Source: Gammaproteobacteria bacterium (lineage in GTDB: Bacteria; Pseudomonadota; Gammaproteobacteria; Xanthomonadales; Wenzhouxiangellaceae). Taken from it: a DNA stretch of 64,000 nucleotides. The notes below the pieces were generated by a model, which saw nothing but the letters and a program-made list of their open reading frames with translations, was not told where the DNA came from and searched no databases. Position numbers and translations under genes: made by a program. The stretch covers positions 186,001 to 250,000 of the forward strand of contig JAJFKX010000008.1 of NCBI GenBank assembly GCA_021772985.1, given 5' to 3'. Positions 53,491 to 63,188 of the stretch are shown one piece after another (within the stretch, counting starts at the first letter, position 1; every line of letters begins with the position of its first letter).

Positions 53491-54628
53491 GCGCCGCCTA
53501 CCAATTCTGAAAAGTGCCCTATTGTTAGTCATTGCAATAACGATGGCTACTGCATTGTGTTTCGTGATACCCGGATGTACTTCAGTGCGCTGGACATTTC
53601 AGGCGGTAGAAGGGCATTTTGATTTGCTCTCCCGGCGGGAACCAATCATTGAGCTGGTCAATGATCCGTCGACCTCACCAGTGCTGCGACACAAGCTGGA
53701 GTTAGCGCTGAATTTACGCAATTATGCAAGCGCTGAGCTGGGCCTGCCGGACAATCAGAGTTATCGCCATTATGCAGATTTACAGCGCAGTGCAGTTGTT
53801 TGGAATGTGATTGCAACACCTGAGAATTCATTGGAAGCTCAAACCTGGTGTTATCCATTTGCCGGTTGTTTAGCGTATCGAGGTTGGTATCAGCGCAGTG
53901 CTGCTGTTACCGAGGCACAACGTTTACATGCGAAACAGCGAGATGTGATGGTCAGTCCGGCAACCGCTTATTCGACACTTGGCTGGTTTGATGACCCGGT
54001 GTTGAATACCATGCTGGCATATTCGGATGCTTATCAGGAACCAGTGTTGGCCAGCCTGATTTTTCACGAGTTGGCGCATCAGCAATTGTTTGTCGCGGGC
54101 GCTACCGGTTTTAATGAATCGTTTGCTGAAACAGTTGCCAATGAGGGAGTACGGCGGTGGTTAGCGCTGAAAGGTGATCCACAGTTAAGCCGTCGCTGGG
54201 GTGCCTGGCAGCAAGCCAATACTGAAGTTAATGCCTTGCTTGCCGCTGCCCGGCAACAGTTACAAACTACTTATACAAACATACTGGATGAAGAAATAGT
54301 GCTGCGCAAAAAACAACAGGTATTTATTGATTTACGTAAGAACTATTTGGCTAAGCTTGATGCAACAGTGGCTGATAATGAGCTGCATAGCGCATTGCTG
54401 GCCTGGCGCGAGTGGTTTGCACAACCGTTGAATAATGCTCACCTGGCATTGCATGCAACCTATCAACAGGGTGTGCAGGTGCTGCAAAAGTTGTTGGCTT
54501 GCAATCAGTACGATCTGGTCAGATTTTATCAAGTTGCTGCGATAATTGGTGAGTGGCCGGCCGAACAGCGCCGCTCCTGGTTGGAGGGAACATTTGCAAC
54601 ACCTGCGAATGTATGTGCAGGTAGCTGA
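53489..54628 (+). CDS. Putative aminopeptidase (PF10023-type zinc metallopeptidase lipoprotein)
   Basis: 379 residues from ATG at 53489. A hydrophobic N-terminus ending VIPGC suggests a lipoprotein with Cys30, though Pro at -2 is unusual. The metal site is His193-Glu-x-x-His197 in LIFHELAHQQLFVAG, with a distal Glu in FNESFAETVANEGV, typical of the PF10023 predicted aminopeptidases. YRGWYQRSAAVTEA precedes it. The family's biological role is unclear. It is followed closely by lptD on the same strand, so it may share that operon. Confidence 0.85.
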   Translation: MRRLPILKSALLLVIAITMATALCFVIPGCTSVRWTFQAVEGHFDLLSRREPIIELVNDPSTSPVLRHKLELALNLRNYASAELGLPDNQSYRHYADLQRSAVVWNVIATPENSLEAQTWCYPFAGCLAYRGWYQRSAAVTEAQRLHAKQRDVMVSPATAYSTLGWFDDPVLNTMLAYSDAYQEPVLASLIFHELAHQQLFVAGATGFNESFAETVANEGVRRWLALKGDPQLSRRWGAWQQANTEVNALLAAARQQLQTTYTNILDEEIVLRKKQQVFIDLRKNYLAKLDATVADNELHSALLAWREWFAQPLNNAHLALHATYQQGVQVLQKLLACNQYDLVRFYQVAAIIGEWPAEQRRSWLEGTFATPANVCAGS

Positions 54629-54670
54629 AACTGAGCTTACAATACACATTGTTTGTAATGGAAATGAAAG

Positions 54671-56899
54671 TTGCCCGTTAGCTGTCGCTCATCCAAAGTC
54701 AGCCTGATGTTCTTGTGCCTGGCCTGTGCTGGTGCTCATGCGCAGTTCAGTGGTATTAATCAAGGCAACGGTGATAGTTCCGCGGTAGCGGAGATGTGTA
54801 CTGCAGATGTGCGCACCACTCGCCAGGGACCAACGCCGAATCGTACATTGGCACCGGTTTATGTGAATGCCGAGCAAATTGACCTGGAACGATTCGGGCA
54901 ATCTGAGTTTGTTGGTAGAGTGTTGCTGGAGCGTGCTGATCAACAGGTAGAGACTGGTCGTTTGTTGTACGATCGCAGTATTGGTGAAGTGGTATTGCCT
55001 GAAGCACTGCGTTACAGCGACCAGGATTATGAAGTACAGGCACAAAGTGCTTCGTATTTGATTACAGACGGCAGCGCCAATTTTGATCAGGTTGAATTTC
55101 AGGTGGTTGGTAGTACTGCAAACGGCCGTGCGCAAAGTGTGTTCCTGGAAAACGACGGTATTGCCCGATTAACCAGTATAGATTTCACCACCTGTCCTGG
55201 CGACGAGCCGGCATGGGAATTGTCTGCAGCTCGCCTCAAACTGGATCGCGATGCCGGAGTGGGTACCGCACGAAATGCAACCCTGCGTTTTCAGGGAGTG
55301 CCATTATTGTATTTGCCCTGGATCAGTTTTCCGATAGACGATCGGCGTAAAACCGGTTTTCTATATCCTACCTTCAGTACAACTTCTGATAACGGTGTGG
55401 CTTTTTCCTGGCCGTTTTATTGGAATATTGCGCCGAATATGGATGCTACTGTAATTCCAAGGTTTTTTTCCGGCCGCGGGCCTGCCCTGGGTGCTGAATA
55501 TAGATTCTTGTCAGAGCGTGCCAGTGCTGTACTGGATGGTGATTATTTACCCGGGGATGATGAATTTGCCGGGCTTGATCGTTACCGTTACCGGGCCAGA
55601 GCAAATTATCAGTTTGGCCGTGGCATTTCGTCACGACTGAATATCCACCGGGTTAGTGATGAGGATTACTTTTTGAGTTTCGGTGGAGATATCAACGAAA
55701 CCACCATCTCATTTTTGCGCAGCGATTTTGGTTTTTATGCCAGCGGACGAGGTTGGAATACAGCCTTGGTATTCGACGATTTTCAGGAATTGGACAGGAG
55801 TATTCCTGATACCAGTGAACCTTATTCCAGGCTGCCTCGTTTAACAGCCGATTGGCGTTATCCAATTCATGGGAATCTGGATTTTGTTGTGGATACGGAA
55901 GCCGTTTATTTTGAACGCGATGTAGGTCCCAATGGTGGCCGGTTGGATATATATCCAGCTATCGAGTGGCGTTACCAGCGTCCCGGGTGGTATATCGCGC
56001 CGCGAGCAGGGTTTCGTTATACCGCGTATACATTGAATAGTTTGGATGAGTCGGTGGTGCCCCTGGTCGACCAAAGCCCTTCCAGAGCACTGCCTATTAT
56101 CAGTGTAGACGGGGGTTTGATTTTTGAACGTGATCTGCTCAGTGGCGATCGAGTCACATTGGAGCCACGATTTTTTTATGCCTATGTCCCGTTTGAACAA
56201 CAAGATGATCTGCCTGACTTTGATACTGCAGAGTTGACCTTCGGTGTCAGCCAGCTCTTTAATACCAACCGGTTTACGGGCGCTGACCGACAAGCCGAGG
56301 CAAATCAATTGTCCTGGGCGGTGACCTCCCGGTTGATTGATGGTAATAGTGGCCGGCAATATCTGGATGTGACCGTTGGACAAACGCTCTATTTTCGTGA
56401 TCAGAATGTCCAGTTGCCCAATAGCGCAGCAACCAGCTTTGAAAGCTCAGCAATTTTGGCCGAAGTTAACTATCGACCATTTTCCAACTGGGCGATAACT
56501 GCTGGTGTCCAATATGATCCGGAGGATACCCAGCTTGATGTTGGCCTGTTAGGACTTAGTTATATTGGTGATGATGGGCTGAGGGTGCAGACGGGATACC
56601 GCTTCCGGGACCAACAGGTGGACCAGGTTGATTTGCGGGTACGTTATCCGATTTCCGATTCGTGGAATTTACTGGGACGATGGAATTACTCGTTCCTGGA
56701 AGATACCAGCCTGGAAGCTGTGCTTGGATTTGAGTACGAAAGTTGTTGCTGGGCATTGCAACTCATCGCAAGAGAATTTGTCAATGGACGTGATGGCAGC
56801 GATCAAATCGGTGTGTTCATAGAATTACACTTGAAAGGCCTGGGTAGTCTGGGGCGCCAACCCTACGATTTGTTTGGAATTAATCAACGCAACTACTAG
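54671..56899 (+). CDS. lptD: LptD, LPS-assembly outer-membrane protein
   Basis: 742 residues from TTG at 54671 (a signal peptide follows: SLMFLCLACAGAHA); the first ATG, at 54707, would cut into that signal. The LptA-like N-terminal domain (YVNAEQIDLERFGQSEFVGR onward) is followed by the large beta-barrel with AWELSAARLKLDRDAGVGTA, PWISFPIDDRRKTGFLYPTF and many aromatic strands to the C-terminus. LptD with LptE inserts lipopolysaccharide into the outer membrane. It starts the lptD-surA-pdxA-rsmA-apaH unit. Confidence 0.96.
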   Translation: MPVSCRSSKVSLMFLCLACAGAHAQFSGINQGNGDSSAVAEMCTADVRTTRQGPTPNRTLAPVYVNAEQIDLERFGQSEFVGRVLLERADQQVETGRLLYDRSIGEVVLPEALRYSDQDYEVQAQSASYLITDGSANFDQVEFQVVGSTANGRAQSVFLENDGIARLTSIDFTTCPGDEPAWELSAARLKLDRDAGVGTARNATLRFQGVPLLYLPWISFPIDDRRKTGFLYPTFSTTSDNGVAFSWPFYWNIAPNMDATVIPRFFSGRGPALGAEYRFLSERASAVLDGDYLPGDDEFAGLDRYRYRARANYQFGRGISSRLNIHRVSDEDYFLSFGGDINETTISFLRSDFGFYASGRGWNTALVFDDFQELDRSIPDTSEPYSRLPRLTADWRYPIHGNLDFVVDTEAVYFERDVGPNGGRLDIYPAIEWRYQRPGWYIAPRAGFRYTAYTLNSLDESVVPLVDQSPSRALPIISVDGGLIFERDLLSGDRVTLEPRFFYAYVPFEQQDDLPDFDTAELTFGVSQLFNTNRFTGADRQAEANQLSWAVTSRLIDGNSGRQYLDVTVGQTLYFRDQNVQLPNSAATSFESSAILAEVNYRPFSNWAITAGVQYDPEDTQLDVGLLGLSYIGDDGLRVQTGYRFRDQQVDQVDLRVRYPISDSWNLLGRWNYSFLEDTSLEAVLGFEYESCCWALQLIAREFVNGRDGSDQIGVFIELHLKGLGSLGRQPYDLFGINQRNY

Positions 56900-56976
56900 A
56901 TCTGCGTTGCGCACTGTTAACAGTGATCAACAGGGTACGGGTCTATACTGACTAACTGAATTTTTGGAGTTTAGTG

Positions 56977-58422
56977 ATGATGAGATTATTAGCTGGTTTG
57001 ATAACGATGTTGCCGGCCTTGGTGGTATTGGCTCAGTCCAACAGCGGAGAGCCTGCAAGCGATTTCATTCGTGCCCGTGACAATGGCGCCCCCGCCGCGC
57101 CAGTGATTGCACCAGCAACTGCTGAAAATCAGGTCAGCCTACAAGAAATCGCGGCAGGTGCCGCTGGTGAAGAACCGGCTGAAGATAATACCAAGCGCGC
57201 TATATTACCGGTATCTGCCACAAGCTTTGATCGGATTGTGGCGGTGGCTGAGGAGGATGTAATTCTGGAAACCGAGTTGCAGTTAAGCATTCAGGGTGTG
57301 CGTGATCAGGTGCAGGCCCGGGGCGGTTCTATGCCGCCGATGAATTTATTACAGCAGCAGGTGCTGGAACGGATGGTACTTAACAAGCTGCAGGTGCAAC
57401 GTGCCACCGGCACCGGAATCCGGGTAAGCGATACTGATGTGGATCAGGCGTTGGGTAGAGTCGCCCAGCAAAACAACATCACGATTTTGCAATTACGCCA
57501 AACATTGGAAGCCGATGGTTTTAACTTCGCAGATTTTCGTGATGAGCTGCGCGATGAGTTATTAATCAGCCGGTTGCGGGACCGGGTTGGTGATTCAATT
57601 CCAGAAATCACTGATACTGAAATTGAAATTCTGCTGGCATCAGAGCGATTTGGCGGAAGCCAATACAGTCTTTCGCATATATTGATCAGCGTGAATGATG
57701 GTGCTACGCCAGCGCAAGTACAAGCAGCGCAAGATGAGGTGAGTGATGTCTATCAGCGCTTGCAAAATGGTCTGGAGTTTACCGCAGCAGCAATCAGTTA
57801 TTCCGATGCGCAGGATGCATTGGATGGTGGTGTACTTGGCTGGCGTGAATTGAACAGCATGCCAACTGTATTTGCGAGTGCCGTTGAAGACCTTAGTGCG
57901 GGTGAGTTCAGTCAGCCTATTCGCAGCCCTGCCGGCTATCACATTTTACGCTTGAATGAAGTGCGAAATGATGCCGTAGTGATGATCGAGGAAGCCAGAG
58001 TCCTGCATTTGATGGTTGCAGCCAATGAGTTGGTCAGCTCGGATGAGGCGCATGCACACATTATGCAGATGAAAGGAGAATTGGAGCAAGGTGCTGATTT
58101 CGGTGAGATGGCTAAAGAACATTCAGATGATAATGTTACAGCCAATCTAGGTGGTGAAATGGGTTGGATTCAGCCGGAGCAATATGGGCCACGTTTCAAA
58201 CAGATCATTGATAGTCTTGATAACGGACAGATCAGTGAGCCTTTTCAAGACCAGGCTGGCTGGCACCTGGTGTTATTGGAAGACGAGCGTGAGTCTGATG
58301 TAACCGAGTTGGCTATACGGACCCGGGCGAGAGATACAATTCGTTCACAAAAGGCGGAAGAAGAATATGATCGATTCTTGCGTCAATTGCGAGACGAATC
58401 TTATGTAGATATTCGCCTGTAG
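56977..58422 (+). CDS. surA: SurA, periplasmic chaperone and peptidyl-prolyl isomerase
   Basis: 481 residues from ATG at 56977 (GGAG seven bases upstream). The signal peptide ends at VLAQ, followed by an unusual ~55-residue low-complexity linker rich in Ala, Pro and Glu (GAPAAPVIAPATAENQ and so on). The SurA N domain begins at FDRIVAVAEEDVILETELQL. Two parvulin domains follow (SQYSLSHILISVNDGATPAQ; EARVLHLMVAANELVSSDEA through GGEMGWIQPEQYGP). It folds outer-membrane proteins such as LptD. Confidence 0.95.
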   Translation: MMRLLAGLITMLPALVVLAQSNSGEPASDFIRARDNGAPAAPVIAPATAENQVSLQEIAAGAAGEEPAEDNTKRAILPVSATSFDRIVAVAEEDVILETELQLSIQGVRDQVQARGGSMPPMNLLQQQVLERMVLNKLQVQRATGTGIRVSDTDVDQALGRVAQQNNITILQLRQTLEADGFNFADFRDELRDELLISRLRDRVGDSIPEITDTEIEILLASERFGGSQYSLSHILISVNDGATPAQVQAAQDEVSDVYQRLQNGLEFTAAAISYSDAQDALDGGVLGWRELNSMPTVFASAVEDLSAGEFSQPIRSPAGYHILRLNEVRNDAVVMIEEARVLHLMVAANELVSSDEAHAHIMQMKGELEQGADFGEMAKEHSDDNVTANLGGEMGWIQPEQYGPRFKQIIDSLDNGQISEPFQDQAGWHLVLLEDERESDVTELAIRTRARDTIRSQKAEEEYDRFLRQLRDESYVDIRL

Positions 58423-58463
58423 GCAAGGTTTTCAGGCCGGGAACGCTGTCGTCGGGGGCTGTA

Positions 58464-59492
58464 ATGGACAGCAGTCTGCCGCATTTACTGTTGACCCCAG
58501 GTGAACCGGCAGGGGTGGGGCCGGAGTTGGTGCTGCGGATGGCTTGTCGGCCATTGGCTGCACGAATAACAGCTGTGGCCGACCGGGAATGGCTGCAACA
58601 ATTGGCCGAGCATTTGCAGATTCCAGTCACTCTGACTGAAGCACAGTCAAATCAACCGATCAGTCACCAGCCAGGTGTATTACCGGTGCAACATGTGCCT
58701 TTGGCGCAACTGCCTGTTCCTGGCGAGCTCAATACCGCGAATGCCCGATATGTGCTCAGTTGTCTGGATGTTGCAATCGACTGGTGTGCTACGCATGCCA
58801 ACTGCGCTTTAGTCACAGCACCGGTGCATAAAGGTGTGATTAATGATGCCGGTATCGTTTTTACTGGTCATACAGAATATCTGGCCCGGCGTTTGGGTAT
58901 TAAACAGGTGGTAATGATGCTTGCTGATCAGAACCTGCGAGTGGCGCTGGTAACCACGCATCTACCACTTAAAGAAGTAGCAGATGCAGTGACCCGGGAG
59001 CGATTACGGGGTTGCATTGAAATTATTCACCGGGATTTGCAAAAGCGGTTTGGTTTGGCACAGCCCAGAATTATGGTGCTGGGTTTGAATCCACATGCGG
59101 GTGAACAGGGTCATATGGGCCTGGAAGAGCAAACTATCATCGAGCCGCTGTTAACCGAGCTGAGAGCAACGGGAATGCAGATTGCCGGCCCGGTACCTGC
59201 AGATACGGCATTTGTTGATAGCCGATTGGATAATTGTGATGTGGTGCTGGCGATGTATCACGATCAGGGCCTGGGTCCATTGAAGGCCCGCAGTTTTGGG
59301 CAGATCGCAAATATTACCCTGGGTTTGCCGATAATCCGTACTTCAGTTGATCATGGTACTGCTCTGGATCTGGCTGGCTTGCCGGTTGCAGCAGCCAGCC
59401 AGGATCGCGCACGAATAGATAGCCTGGTTTTTGCTTGTCAGCAGGCAATAGAAATGTCCGAAAAAGCCTCAGTGGGTTCATCGGTGCTTTGA
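58464..59492 (+). CDS. pdxA: PdxA, 4-hydroxythreonine-4-phosphate dehydrogenase
   Basis: A 342-residue protein. LLTPGEPAGVGPELVLRMA at the N-terminus, TAPVHKGVINDAGIVFTGHT, VLGLNPHAGEQGHMGLEE and AMYHDQGLGPLKARSF are PdxA signatures, including metal-binding His residues. The reaction is NAD-dependent oxidation in pyridoxal-phosphate synthesis. Its TGA overlaps the rsmA ATG by one base. Confidence 0.96.
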   Translation: MDSSLPHLLLTPGEPAGVGPELVLRMACRPLAARITAVADREWLQQLAEHLQIPVTLTEAQSNQPISHQPGVLPVQHVPLAQLPVPGELNTANARYVLSCLDVAIDWCATHANCALVTAPVHKGVINDAGIVFTGHTEYLARRLGIKQVVMMLADQNLRVALVTTHLPLKEVADAVTRERLRGCIEIIHRDLQKRFGLAQPRIMVLGLNPHAGEQGHMGLEEQTIIEPLLTELRATGMQIAGPVPADTAFVDSRLDNCDVVLAMYHDQGLGPLKARSFGQIANITLGLPIIRTSVDHGTALDLAGLPVAAASQDRARIDSLVFACQQAIEMSEKASVGSSVL

Positions 59493-60277
59493 TGGCTGGT
59501 CAGCATCAAGCACGCCGGCGTTTTGGTCAGAACTTTCTGCAGGATGATCGTGTTATTCAACAAATTATTGCTGTAACAGGGGTTTTGCCAAACGATACGG
59601 TAGTAGAGATTGGCCCAGGGCAAGGTGCGCTTACCAGAGAATTGATCCCGTTGTGTCAGCGCTTGATTGTGATCGAACTGGACCGCGATCTGGCAGCGAC
59701 ACTTCGCACTGAGTTGGGTAATCAATTGCAGCTGATTGAGGACGATGCGTTGCGAGTTGATTTGAGCGACCTTGCGGATCAGGGTTATCGATTGTTGGGG
59801 AATTTGCCTTATAACATCTCCACTCCGTTGCTGTTTCATTTTTTTGCGCACCTGTCGGCCTGGCGGGATGCGCATGTGATGTTGCAAAAAGAAGTTGCGC
59901 AACGCATCACTGCCCCTGTCGGCAGCAGCAATTACAGTCGTTTAACAGTAATGACGCAGTTCTATGTCAATGCAGAGCTGTTGTTAGAGGTGCCGCCAGA
60001 GTCATTTTATCCGGCACCTAAGGTCACTTCCGCTGTCGTTCGTTTGACGCCAAGGCAATTGCTTTTGGAGCAACCTTTGCAACAGCAGGAATTTGCTGCA
60101 TTAGTTAAAACAGCGTTTGCACAACGCCGTAAAACGCTGGCAAATAATTTACGAGGAGTGTTAACGCGCGCAGCCATTGAGCAAGCGGGTATTGACCCTG
60201 GTAGGCGCCCTCAGACATTAAGCGTGGAAGATTTTGTAAGTCTGTTGAACGTGAAACATGCCGGCTGCAGTGAGTAA
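59492..60277 (+). CDS. rsmA: RsmA (KsgA), 16S rRNA (adenine1518/1519-N6)-dimethyltransferase
   Basis: 261 residues from ATG at 59492, overlapping pdxA. RRRFGQNFLQDDRVIQQII is the family N-terminus, VVEIGPGQGALTREL the SAM motif, GNLPYNISTPLLFHF the catalytic NLPY motif, and FAQRRKTLANNLRG the C-terminal signature. It dimethylates the two adenines near the 3' end of 16S rRNA. Confidence 0.97.
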   Translation: MAGQHQARRRFGQNFLQDDRVIQQIIAVTGVLPNDTVVEIGPGQGALTRELIPLCQRLIVIELDRDLAATLRTELGNQLQLIEDDALRVDLSDLADQGYRLLGNLPYNISTPLLFHFFAHLSAWRDAHVMLQKEVAQRITAPVGSSNYSRLTVMTQFYVNAELLLEVPPESFYPAPKVTSAVVRLTPRQLLLEQPLQQQEFAALVKTAFAQRRKTLANNLRGVLTRAAIEQAGIDPGRRPQTLSVEDFVSLLNVKHAGCSE

Positions 60278-60393
60278 TGAAACACAGTATGCTAGGCGGC
60301 TGATCAGCAAGGACAAAAGTGGCTGTGGTTCAGGAATGTGGTAACCACTGCATTAATAGCAAAAAAACCGTCAGCGCCAGCTAAAAACACAAC

Positions 60394-61212
60394 ATGAGTA
60401 CTTATGCCATCGGTGATATTCAAGGCTGTTACAGCTCGTTTTGCCGATTATTGGAAAAGATCAAATTCGATCCGGGTGCCGACCGCTTATGGCTGGTGGG
60501 TGATTTGGTCAATCGTGGCGGAAAGTCATTGCAGGTACTGCGCATGGTTTATGAGTTGCGTGACTCGGTTACTTGCGTACTGGGTAATCATGATTTGCAC
60601 CTGCTTGCCGCCAGGGAGGTTCAAAATGGTAAACATAAGAATGCCGAATTTGTCAAAATTTTCCGTGCTGTGGACAGTGATGAATTACTGGAGTGGTTAA
60701 GATCGCGGCCCTTGATAGCCGTGGATGAGGTAACACGTTTAATTATGGTGCATGCCGGCATTGCGCCTGGCTGGACCTTTAAAAAGACGCTTCAGTTGGC
60801 CGGCAAGGTAAGCAAAAGGCTGGTTGGGAAAGCCAAACCATGTAGACGATTTTTCACCAATATGTATGGCAACAGGCCTGTGGTGTGGCGACCAGGACTA
60901 GGCCCAGACGAAGAATTGCGGGTGATTGCCAATACCTTTACCCGGATGCGCTATTGCCAAGCTGATGGTGTTATGTCGTTTGCCGAGAGCGGTCAGCCAG
61001 GCACTCAGGAAAAAAAGTATCAGCCTTGGTTTATGCATCCCAGGCGGGTTAATGGGTATACCATCTTATTCGGTCACTGGTCTACGCTGGGATTGTATTT
61101 TGGCCATCAGGTGATGTGTTTAGACAGCGGTTGTGTATGGGGCGGTAAGTTGACTGCTGTGCGGTTGGCTCAGGAGTTCGATGTGATTCAAGTGAAGGGT
61201 CAAACCGGCTGA
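60394..61212 (+). CDS. apaH: ApaH, symmetrical diadenosine tetraphosphatase
   Basis: A 272-residue protein. The start MSTYAIGDIQGCYSSFCRLL and LVGDLVNRGGKSLQVLRMV contain the metallophosphatase GDxxG and GDxxxRG motifs (here GDLVNRG), and VLGNHDLHLLA supplies GNHD. It hydrolyses Ap4A to two ADP. No apaG gene lies between rsmA and apaH, where E. coli has one. The 116-bp gap holds no frame. Confidence 0.95.
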   Translation: MSTYAIGDIQGCYSSFCRLLEKIKFDPGADRLWLVGDLVNRGGKSLQVLRMVYELRDSVTCVLGNHDLHLLAAREVQNGKHKNAEFVKIFRAVDSDELLEWLRSRPLIAVDEVTRLIMVHAGIAPGWTFKKTLQLAGKVSKRLVGKAKPCRRFFTNMYGNRPVVWRPGLGPDEELRVIANTFTRMRYCQADGVMSFAESGQPGTQEKKYQPWFMHPRRVNGYTILFGHWSTLGLYFGHQVMCLDSGCVWGGKLTAVRLAQEFDVIQVKGQTG

Positions 61213-61259
61213 CCGCGTTCAGCGGTGTAGCTGAAGTATTTGTCGTTGCCGGGTGTCGG

Positions 61260-61568
61260 TTATTCACTCGCCACCAGCACTGTCCATATTTTACCGTCTA
61301 CTCGCTTTTTAGCCAGGTAAAATACGTTGAATACAAAAAACAGCAGCCATAACAGAAACATTGTCATTAATTTAGTAGCAGGAAAGCCCATTGAAAACAC
61401 CAGAATAATCAGCATGAAGCTGGTGCTGTCTTGACGTCCCAGGTTAAACGCAGCCCCGATAATTGAGAAAGATTGCATATCCTGGGTCAACTGATAATTG
61501 GTGAAGGCCGGCACCAGCAGTTCGGCCAGCAACCGAGCACCGGCGAACATCAGTGTGCCGAGGACCAA
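61260..61568 (-). CDS. PqiA-like membrane protein, probably truncated
   Basis: About 102 residues from TTG at 61568; a stop codon lies just upstream. Hydrophobic segments (VLGTLMFAGARLLAELLVPA; SFMLIILVFSMGFPATKLMT and onward) with the GFPATKL/FLLW pattern resemble the N-terminal half of PqiA-domain proteins. The protein then ends abruptly (GKIWTVLVASE) where family members continue with two more helices. No Shine-Dalgarno sequence is seen. It is either a short family member or a remnant. It sits between convergent apaH and rpe, on the rpe strand. Confidence 0.55.
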   Translation of the reverse strand: MVLGTLMFAGARLLAELLVPAFTNYQLTQDMQSFSIIGAAFNLGRQDSTSFMLIILVFSMGFPATKLMTMFLLWLLFFVFNVFYLAKKRVDGKIWTVLVASE

Positions 61569-61624
61569 TAATCGATATTTCTAAGCTGCCTATAATCATG
61601 CGCAGATGCATAACCCGGGTTTAT

Positions 61625-62293
61625 TCAGCCCTGTAATGCAGTACGCATGGCATTAATGGTGTCGGTATAATTTTCAGTATTGAAAATGGCTGAACCGGCG
61701 ACGAAGGTGTCAGCGCCCGCTGCGGCTATTTCGGCGATATTATTGATTTTGACACCGCCATCAACTTCCAGTCGAATTTTCCTGCCGCTGGCATCAATCC
61801 GTTGACGTACACGTTGAATCCGGTCGAGTACTTGTGCAATAAAAGTCTGGCCGCCAAAACCAGGGTTGACTGACATCATAAGCACCAGGTCCAGTTGATC
61901 CAGGGTGTCGTCCAACCAATTCAAGGGAGTAGCCGGATTCAACACCAGGCCTGCCTGACAACCACTTGCATGAATCTGTTGAATGCTGCGATTTACATGC
62001 TTGCTGGCCTCCGGGTGGAAGCTGATGAGGCTGGCTCCCGCATCCGCAAAATCAGGAATCAAAGCATCCACGGGTTCAACCATTAAATGCACATCAATGG
62101 GCGCAGTGATACCAAAATCCCGCAATGCCCGGCAAACCATGGGGCCGATCGTCAGGTTGGGGACATAATGGTTATCCATTACATCAAAGTGAACCCAGTC
62201 TGCACCGGCATCCAGAACCGCCCGGGTATCTTCCCCCAGCCGGGCAAAATCTGCAGACAGTATGGACGGAGCAATGACATAGGATTGTTTCAT
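61625..62293 (-). CDS. rpe: Rpe, ribulose-phosphate 3-epimerase
   Basis: 222 residues from ATG at 62293 ([20 protein letters not shown]); a longer frame is ignored. [20 protein letters not shown] carries catalytic Asp and metal His, [16 protein letters not shown] and [17 protein letters not shown] the other motifs, and [20 protein letters not shown] the second catalytic Asp and phosphate loop. It interconverts ribulose-5-P and xylulose-5-P. It is encoded just after the djlA-like gene. Confidence 0.96.
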   Translation of the reverse strand: MKQSYVIAPSILSADFARLGEDTRAVLDAGADWVHFDVMDNHYVPNLTIGPMVCRALRDFGITAPIDVHLMVEPVDALIPDFADAGASLISFHPEASKHVNRSIQQIHASGCQAGLVLNPATPLNWLDDTLDQLDLVLMMSVNPGFGGQTFIAQVLDRIQRVRQRIDASGRKIRLEVDGGVKINNIAEIAAAGADTFVAGSAIFNTENYTDTINAMRTALQG

Positions 62294-62309
62294 GGTGTTG
62301 TTCTCAGTA

Positions 62310-63080
62310 TTAGCGGAAATTTCGCTGTTGGCGGATTTGATCGTATGCGGCACGTACTTCCCGAACCTTATCATGTGCGTATTCGCGCATTTTGACAGGT
62401 ACCTGCTGGCCTGCCATTTTGTCCGGATGATAACGCGACATCAAACGCCGATAGGCTTTTTTGATTTCAGATTCACTGGCATCAGCAGCAATGCCCAGAA
62501 CTCGGTAAGGGTCTGGTTGTGAACCTGTGGTTGGTGTCTGCCGGTATCTGTTGCGTTGACGAATCAATTGGTCCAGCTGATCGGCTGACATGCCCAATGT
62601 TAGCGCGACCCGTTCAAGAATCTGACGTTCAGAATGACTGATCATGCCATCAGCGAGTGCGCCATTGAGCAGTATTTCAACAAACATTCGGCGTAAATGA
62701 GGCTGGTTACGGGTTAATACCTTGAATGAATTGAGCTCGTTTTCCAACGGGTATTTACTGCTTTTACCCAATCGAAAATTACTGATTGCTTCTTCGCGCT
62801 GGCGTTTATTCAGGTGCAATTGCGCCATCACCTGTTCCGCTACGGCAATTTCGTGTTGGGTAACGCGCCCATCCGCTTTTGCCAGATGACCGAGGGTACC
62901 AAACAGCGCGCGCTGAAATATAACCTGGGCCTGGCCACCACCGCTGAAGATGTTGAAACCTTCACCAGCCATTATCCGGCTGATGTTCCGGTCCAGCCAC
63001 CAACCAGCCCACATACCTAACGCAGCGCCCAGAGGGCCTTTAAACAGCAGGCCGACTGCCAGCCCAATCCATTTCCACAC
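62310..63080 (-). CDS. djlA: DjlA-like membrane co-chaperone (TerB plus DnaJ domain)
   Basis: A 256-residue protein. The N-terminal membrane/Gly motif region ([20 protein letters not shown]) resembles DjlA transmembrane sequences. A TerB-like helical domain spans about residues 50-175, and the C-terminal J domain has YHPDK with the HPD motif ([20 protein letters not shown]). DjlA stimulates DnaK at the inner membrane. It is on the same strand as rpe, with only about 16 bases between them. Confidence 0.93.
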   Translation of the reverse strand: MWKWIGLAVGLLFKGPLGAALGMWAGWWLDRNISRIMAGEGFNIFSGGGQAQVIFQRALFGTLGHLAKADGRVTQHEIAVAEQVMAQLHLNKRQREEAISNFRLGKSSKYPLENELNSFKVLTRNQPHLRRMFVEILLNGALADGMISHSERQILERVALTLGMSADQLDQLIRQRNRYRQTPTTGSQPDPYRVLGIAADASESEIKKAYRRLMSRYHPDKMAGQQVPVKMREYAHDKVREVRAAYDQIRQQRNFR

Positions 63081-63188
63081 AGTGATCAGTTAATAGCCAA
63101 AGAAAAGCCATTGTCGCAGATTCTATTGCTTGCGGCAGCCCAGAACCCAGGTAAAATTAAAACCTGGTTCATATCTGAAGCGATCATC

